A DNA stretch of 33,048 nt from Hyphomicrobiales bacterium (lineage in GTDB: Bacteria; Pseudomonadota; Alphaproteobacteria; Rhizobiales; Aestuariivirgaceae), in assembly GCA_020029455.1 (NCBI GenBank), contig JAIBJH010000023.1, forward strand, positions 1 through 33,048, given 5' to 3'. Below are positions 28,345-33,048 of this stretch, in pieces. The stretch's first letter is position 1, and every line of letters starts with the position of its first letter. Made by a program: the position numbers and the translations under genes. The notes below the pieces were generated by a model that did no database searches, was not told the origin of the DNA, and was given only the letters and a program-made list of their open reading frames with translations.

Positions 28345-29346
28345 ATGTTCGGAGATAAAGCCAAAAGCCTGCCGCAGCGTGTGGCGCTCATCCTGGTGCC
28401 GCAGTTCACCATGATGCCGGTGACATCGGCCATTGAGCCGCTGCGCCTTGCCAATCGCATCAGTAACAAGAAGCTCTATGACTGGACGCTGCATTCACTC
28501 GACGGCAAGCCAGTTGCCGCGTCGAACGGTCTCGTCACCATGGTGACCGGCGATCTCGAGGCCATTCCCGCCGATGCTTCGGTGATTGTCTGCAGCGGCA
28601 TCGACGTGCAGCACAACACCGACAAGCGCCTGCTCTCATGGCTGCGCAAAACGGCGCGGCGCGGCGTCAACATCGGCGCGGTGTGTACGGGTGCGCATAT
28701 CCTGGCAGAAGCGGGATTGCTTGATGGCTACCGCTGCACCATCCATTGGGAGAACCTCCCAGGCTTCAATGAAGCCTATCCCGACATCGACGCCACGGGC
28801 GGCCTCTTTGAAATTGACGATGACCGCTTCACCAGCGCGGGCGGCACTACGGCCCTCGACATGATGCTGTCATTGATCTCCAGCCAGCATGGGCAGGATC
28901 TTGCGGCGCAAGTTGCAGAAGCGGTGCTGCATGCGCCCATTCGCCATCACAGCGAAAACCAGCGGCTCTCGCTCCCGGCGCGCATCGGGGCGCGGCACCC
29001 CAAGCTCATCGCCATTGTCGAGCGCATGGAGCAGAGCCTGGAAGAGCCACTGTCGCCTTCCATTCTGGCGCAGCAGGCGGGGCTTTCCACACGCCAGCTT
29101 GAGCGCTTGTTCCGGCGCTATCTCGACCGTTCGCCGAAGCGCTATTATCTCGAGCTGCGTTTGAAGAAGGCGCGCTCGCTTCTGCTGCAGACCGACATGT
29201 CGGTGATCAATGTGGCGCTGGCCTGCGGCTTCTCATCGCCGTCGCATTTCTCGAAATGCTATCGCGGCTTTTATGGCCGCACGCCTTACCGCGAGCGGGG
29301 CGTGCCCTTTTCCGCCGATCAGCCGCTGCAGCCGGCGGTCGGTTGA
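28345..29346 (+). CDS. GlxA-family (DJ-1/AraC) transcriptional regulator, GbdR/SouR-like by context
   Basis: N-terminal amidotransferase-like domain (GAVCTGAHILAEAGLLDGYRCTIHWENLPGFNEAYP), C-terminal AraC HTH (LAQQAGLSTRQLERLFRRYLDRSPKRYYLELRLKKARSLL...VALACGFSSPSHFSKCYRGFYGRTPYRER). Confidence 0.92.
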   Translation: MFGDKAKSLPQRVALILVPQFTMMPVTSAIEPLRLANRISNKKLYDWTLHSLDGKPVAASNGLVTMVTGDLEAIPADASVIVCSGIDVQHNTDKRLLSWLRKTARRGVNIGAVCTGAHILAEAGLLDGYRCTIHWENLPGFNEAYPDIDATGGLFEIDDDRFTSAGGTTALDMMLSLISSQHGQDLAAQVAEAVLHAPIRHHSENQRLSLPARIGARHPKLIAIVERMEQSLEEPLSPSILAQQAGLSTRQLERLFRRYLDRSPKRYYLELRLKKARSLLLQTDMSVINVALACGFSSPSHFSKCYRGFYGRTPYRERGVPFSADQPLQPAVG

Positions 29347-29355
29347 CCGCCGATC

Positions 29356-29381
29356 GCCCGCTCCGCAATTGGGGAGCGGGC
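29356..29381 (+). terminator. Terminator-like hairpin after the GlxA regulator
   Basis: GCCCGCTCC - GCAATTGG - GGAGCGGGC; no T-run, so Rho-independence is uncertain. Confidence 0.5.
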
Positions 29382-29744
29382 CTGACGGCCCACTCCCCTC
29401 AGCAAGCGGCCCGTGACCGGGGGTAGATACCGGGTTTCGCCTGCCATCTCGCCAATTGCAATTTGAAATTGTCCAGCGCAGAACTTGTTGGTATTACTTG
29501 TGCGCGAGCCCCTCAAAAGGCTTAGACCGAGTACACCTCCTTTTCAACTGCGTGGAAAATACTCAGGCGAATTGAATCGGTCGGGAAATGGCGCGGGCTG
29601 CAACCCTGTCGTTTACGCTGCAACCGCAAATTACAGCGCGGGAATTTTCTGAGGGCCGTCCTGCCTGTTTGGGGTGATTTTGCGCGTGCTGGACGCAGCG
29701 CGAGGGTTCCAGTTTGCAGAATTGACAAGAGCCAGAAAGTAGCC

Positions 29745-31121
29745 TCAGCCGACGGCCGGAAGCCGGAGGCGCACGCGAAGCCCGCCGAGCTTGGCGTCAT
29801 CAAGCTCGACACGCCCGCCATACATGGCCGCCGTCTCGGTGACGATGTTGAGGCCGAGGCCGGAGCCGGGCTTGCTCTCATCCAGGCGCTGGCCGCGCCT
29901 CAGGGCGGTAGCGCGCTGCTCGGGCCGAAGTCCCGGTCCGTCGTCATCCACCTCGATGTCGAGCCAGCGGCGGCCATCCTCGCCGGGCGTCGGCAAAAGA
30001 TGGGCGCGCACCTCCACCTTCGCCTTGCTCCACTTGCAGGCATTGTCCATCAGGTTACCGACAATCTCTTCCAGATCCTGACGCTCGCCCCGGAACTTTA
30101 GTCCCGGCTCGCTGGCAACGGCGATAGCCACGCCCTTGTCGCGGTTGATGCGCTCCAGCGTGCGGCCCAGCGATTGCAGCACGGATTCAATTTCGGTCAC
30201 GGCACCGATGCTTTGGGCTCTGGCGGCTCTGCGGGCGCGGTCGAGATAAAGGTTCACCTGGTCCCTCATCACCTCCACCTGCTCCTTCACCTTGTCGGAG
30301 AGATTGCCCGGTGCATCGCGCGCCTCATTGGTCAGTACACTGATGGGTGTCTTCAGGGCATGGGCAAGATTTCCCACCTGCATGCGGGCCCGGTCGATGA
30401 CCTCGATGTTGGCTTGCACCAAGAGGTTCAGTTCATCGGCGACAGGCTGGATTTCGCTGGGATAATCGCTCTCCAGCATTTCGATGCGGCCGCCGCGGAT
30501 ATCGTTGATGCGCCTTTGCAGATGCTTCAGGGGTTTGAGGCCGAAATTCACCTGGAAGGAAATGGCGCCCATAAGCCCTGCGCCGAGGAGGCCCAAGGTG
30601 ATGTAGAGAGCGTTGCGGAAGGCGCTCACCTCGTCCTTCAGTTCATCGAAGTTGCCGGTCACCATGAAGGAATATTCGCCGGGGCTTCCCTCGAAGGTCA
30701 CCTTCTGTTCGATGGCGCGAAGTTGAATTCCCTTCTCGTCCAGCATGGAGAAGGCGGCGATGCGGTTCTGATCGCGCGGCTGCCGGTCGGCGGCGGCGAC
30801 CGGCAAGGGCTCGTTAAGGCGCGATGCCGAGAGCAAAGGCCGTGCTCCCTGCTTGGGCGCCACCACCTGCCAGTACCAGCCTGAATCGGCGATGGCGAAA
30901 CGGTTGTCGGCAAGCGTTCCGGTGAGGATCGGGGTTCCGTCCGTGCCCGGCTCCACATTGGCGGAGAGGGCATCGATCGCCGCCCGGAGCCTGGCATCGA
31001 AATTGCGCTCGAGCGCCGACTGGAAAAGCTGATTGAGGAGAACGGCGGCCAGCGCCAGCAGGATCACGGCCACAATGGCCGATGACACCATCAGCCGGAA
31101 GGCAAGTGAGTTACTGTTCAT
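29745..31121 (-). CDS. Two-component sensor histidine kinase (PhoQ-like layout)
   Basis: MNSNSLAFRLMVSSAIVAVILLALAAVLL TM1, TM2, H-box GNLAHALKTPISVLTNEAR, HATPase DDDGPGL...KPGSGLGLNIVTETAAMYGG. Start at internal Met overlapping the RR stop. Confidence 0.92.
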   Translation of the reverse strand: MNSNSLAFRLMVSSAIVAVILLALAAVLLNQLFQSALERNFDARLRAAIDALSANVEPGTDGTPILTGTLADNRFAIADSGWYWQVVAPKQGARPLLSASRLNEPLPVAAADRQPRDQNRIAAFSMLDEKGIQLRAIEQKVTFEGSPGEYSFMVTGNFDELKDEVSAFRNALYITLGLLGAGLMGAISFQVNFGLKPLKHLQRRINDIRGGRIEMLESDYPSEIQPVADELNLLVQANIEVIDRARMQVGNLAHALKTPISVLTNEARDAPGNLSDKVKEQVEVMRDQVNLYLDRARRAARAQSIGAVTEIESVLQSLGRTLERINRDKGVAIAVASEPGLKFRGERQDLEEIVGNLMDNACKWSKAKVEVRAHLLPTPGEDGRRWLDIEVDDDGPGLRPEQRATALRRGQRLDESKPGSGLGLNIVTETAAMYGGRVELDDAKLGGLRVRLRLPAVG

Positions 31122-31782
31122 TCCCCGTCTCGGACATGCAATAGCCCATGCCGCGAATGGTATGGAGCACGTCGACGCCGAGTTTTTTGCGCAGGCGCCC
31201 CACGAACACTTCGATGGTGTTGGAATCGCGGTCAAAATCCTGGTCATAAAGATGTTCGACTAGTTCGGTGCGCGAGACAACCTTGCCGCCGTGGTGCATC
31301 AGGTAGGCAAGCAGCCTGTATTCCAGTGAGGTGAGCTTGAGCGGCATGCCGTTGACCAAGACGCGCGCGCCCTTGGTATCGAGGGAAACAGGCCCGCAGG
31401 TAAGCTCGCTTGTGGCATGGCCGGCAGTGCGGCGAACGAGGGCCCGGACGCGCGCCAGCACTTCTTCCATGTGGAAAGGCTTCGTTACGTAATCATCGGC
31501 GCCGGCATCGAAGCCCGCCACCTTGTCGCTCCAGCGGTCACGGGCGGTGAGGATGATGACAGGCATCTTGCGCCCTGCCCTCCGCCATTTTTCAAGCACG
31601 CTCACGCCGTCCAATACGGGAAGGCCGAGATCGAGGATCACCGCGTCATAGGGTTCGGTATCGCCGAGGAAATGCCCCTCCTCGCCATCGAGGGCCTTGT
31701 CGACCACATAGCCGGCATCCGTCAATGAAGTGACGATCTGCCGGTTGAGATCAGCATCGTCCTCGACAACCAATATGCGCAT
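31111..31782 (-). CDS. OmpR-family response regulator
   Basis: MRILVVEDDADLNRQIVTSL, DAVILDLGLPVLDG, winged-helix VFVGRLRKKLGVDVLHTIRGMGYCM. Confidence 0.95.
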   Translation of the reverse strand: MRILVVEDDADLNRQIVTSLTDAGYVVDKALDGEEGHFLGDTEPYDAVILDLGLPVLDGVSVLEKWRRAGRKMPVIILTARDRWSDKVAGFDAGADDYVTKPFHMEEVLARVRALVRRTAGHATSELTCGPVSLDTKGARVLVNGMPLKLTSLEYRLLAYLMHHGGKVVSRTELVEHLYDQDFDRDSNTIEVFVGRLRKKLGVDVLHTIRGMGYCMSETGNEQ

Positions 31783-31827
31783 AGTTGGGCCAACTCCAAG
31801 GGTGGGCGGAGTGTGTTTTGCGCTTTC

Positions 31828-32169
31828 CTACCGGATAGCGCCGGTCTGGGCGTTGACCCTGACCCGGTACACATTGCCGCCTTCCTTGAGAGTGACAGCA
31901 TAAACGCCCGAGGGCAAGAGTCTGACCCTCAGGACCCTTGCGCCGGGATATTGGGACTGGGCGATGTCGGCGGCATCGGCCGCGGTGATGGGAAATTCCT
32001 CGGCGGAATCATCATAGGATTCGGATTGCGACAGTTCATATGTGTCGTTGTTCTGCAGCCAGACCTTGAACTTCTGCTTGCGCCGGCCAGCATCGGCCGG
32101 GCCAACAAGCATGGCCGCAATCAACAGAATCGAAACCGCCCCCAGTATCGTCTTCACTGCCATCTCCAT
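31828..32169 (-). CDS. PepSY-domain periplasmic protein
   Basis: Signal peptide; ITAADAADIAQSQYPGARVLRVRLLPSGVYAVTLKEGGNVYRVRVNAQTGAI fits PepSY. Confidence 0.8.
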   Translation of the reverse strand: MEMAVKTILGAVSILLIAAMLVGPADAGRRKQKFKVWLQNNDTYELSQSESYDDSAEEFPITAADAADIAQSQYPGARVLRVRLLPSGVYAVTLKEGGNVYRVRVNAQTGAIR

Positions 32170-32329
32170 AGGTGAACTTCGTGCCGTTCATAGGGAATTG
32201 TAGCTGAATGGGGGATGAATACGGGGCGCGGCGGCAGGCGTTTCCGGGCCGGAAGCGCAATGGTTTACAAGAGGTTACCGCATTGCAAAAATTTCATCTG
32301 CGGGCCAGTGGAGAGTAAAGCAATTGAGG

Positions 32330-32355
32330 GCGCCAAAGTGGGGCCACTTTGGCGC
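32330..32355. repeat. Near-perfect 26-bp palindrome
   Basis: GCGCCAAAGTGG - GG - CCACTTTGGCGC. Confidence 0.6.
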
Positions 32356-32470
32356 GATAATTCCGCACCAAATATTGGCGAAGATCACGGCTTCTGGACG
32401 TTGAAGCTTCCGTCAAAGGCCAGGTGATCCAAACCGGCCGGCGGACCGCCGGCAAAGGACCCCAAACCGC

Positions 32471-32764
32471 ATGCGTACTCTCCAGTGGATCGGGAATTCA
32501 GGCACGACATATGTCTTTGAGGTTTACCCCAGTGACCTCAGATTCAACCGCGCGCCAGGCGTCTACATTCTTTGCGGAGAGACGCCCGAAGGGCAGATCG
32601 AAGCACTCTATGTTGGCGAGACGCGCTCCTTCCGCGACTGTCTTAACGGCAACAAGGTCCACCTTGGATTTTCTGAGGTTGCTCTCCTGCCCTGCGATGA
32701 CCCTGCCAAGCGCCACAGGATCCGGAAAGATCTCATGCAGACCCGCGCCGAAGCTGCGGAATAG
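32471..32764 (+). CDS. Small GIY-YIG-superfamily-like protein (97 aa), possibly degenerate
   Basis: LQWIGNSGTTYVFEVYP...APGVYIL...EALYVGETRSFRDCLN matches the GVY...YVGET core of GIY-YIG-like proteins; the downstream catalytic part looks short. Confidence 0.5.
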   Translation: MRTLQWIGNSGTTYVFEVYPSDLRFNRAPGVYILCGETPEGQIEALYVGETRSFRDCLNGNKVHLGFSEVALLPCDDPAKRHRIRKDLMQTRAEAAE

Positions 32765-32775
32765 CAATGGCCAAC

Positions 32776-33048
32776 CTACTTCCTTCCCTTCGGCGCTAGC
32801 ACCTGGGTGGCGATTTTTTCGAGGGAGCGGCGGCCGATGTAGCTGCCCCGCATCTGGCGGGAAGTGCAGAGCTGCTGGGCAAAACTTCCCTGCGCGAATC
32901 CCGGAGACAGAATGCAACCTGTACAATAAGATTGGCGAGTGGTTCTTAGTTGAGTTTCTACTAGAGGCCTCCAGTTGCTTGCGCGAATTGGGTCAATGCC
33001 ATGCTGAAACCTGCATAAAATGAAGAAACGCAGTTCTAACCCTTCCAG
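32776..33048 (-). CDS. Possible C-terminal fragment of an ORF entering from the right edge
   Basis: Minus frame open for 91 codons to the edge, ending ...AQQLCTSRQMRGSYIGRRSLEKIATQVLAPKGRK*. No start in window, so absent from the ORF track. Confidence 0.3.
   Translation of the reverse strand: MEGLELRFFILCRFQHGIDPIRASNWRPLVETQLRTTRQSYCTGCILSPGFAQGSFAQQLCTSRQMRGSYIGRRSLEKIATQVLAPKGRK

Noticed and set aside
1-33048. CRISPR arrays, tRNA/rRNA genes, intact transposases or phage genes
   Set aside because: Looked for regularly spaced repeats, tRNA-like cloverleaf sequences and transposase/integrase motifs; none was convincing by eye.

Overview
The window is about 33 kb of alphaproteobacterial (Rhizobiales-like) chromosome, mostly conserved housekeeping and metabolic blocks. 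Left to right: the C-terminal part of an acyl/malonyl-CoA synthetase, rpmJ (missing from the ORF track), a TPR protein, aroQ, an MBL-fold hydrolase, a damaged pepN, a PAS histidine kinase, an EF-hand/ECF sigma/anti-sigma-like/metal-sensor operon, glnE, a two-component pair, a Do-type protease with a truncated second PDZ domain, ccmIEFH, a heterotetrameric sarcosine oxidase operon (soxBDAG), three tandem small secreted proteins, a MetF-like reductase, a GlxA/AraC regulator, a second two-component pair with a PepSY protein, and a GIY-YIG-like ORF. No rRNA, tRNA, CRISPR array or intact transposon was recognised. The strongest candidate for something undescribed is the tandem array of three paralogous small exported proteins at about 26.0-27.25 kb. 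Each has its own terminator. They share a leader motif (GGAAATSAWTCC, 40-41 nt upstream of each ATG), and copies 2 and 3 have an ECF/EcfG-like promoter (CGAAC-N16-CGTT). Other points to check are an internal deletion plus frameshift in pepN, loss of PDZ2 from the Do protease beside a dispersed-repeat-like palindrome, and several strong inverted repeats in divergent promoter regions.
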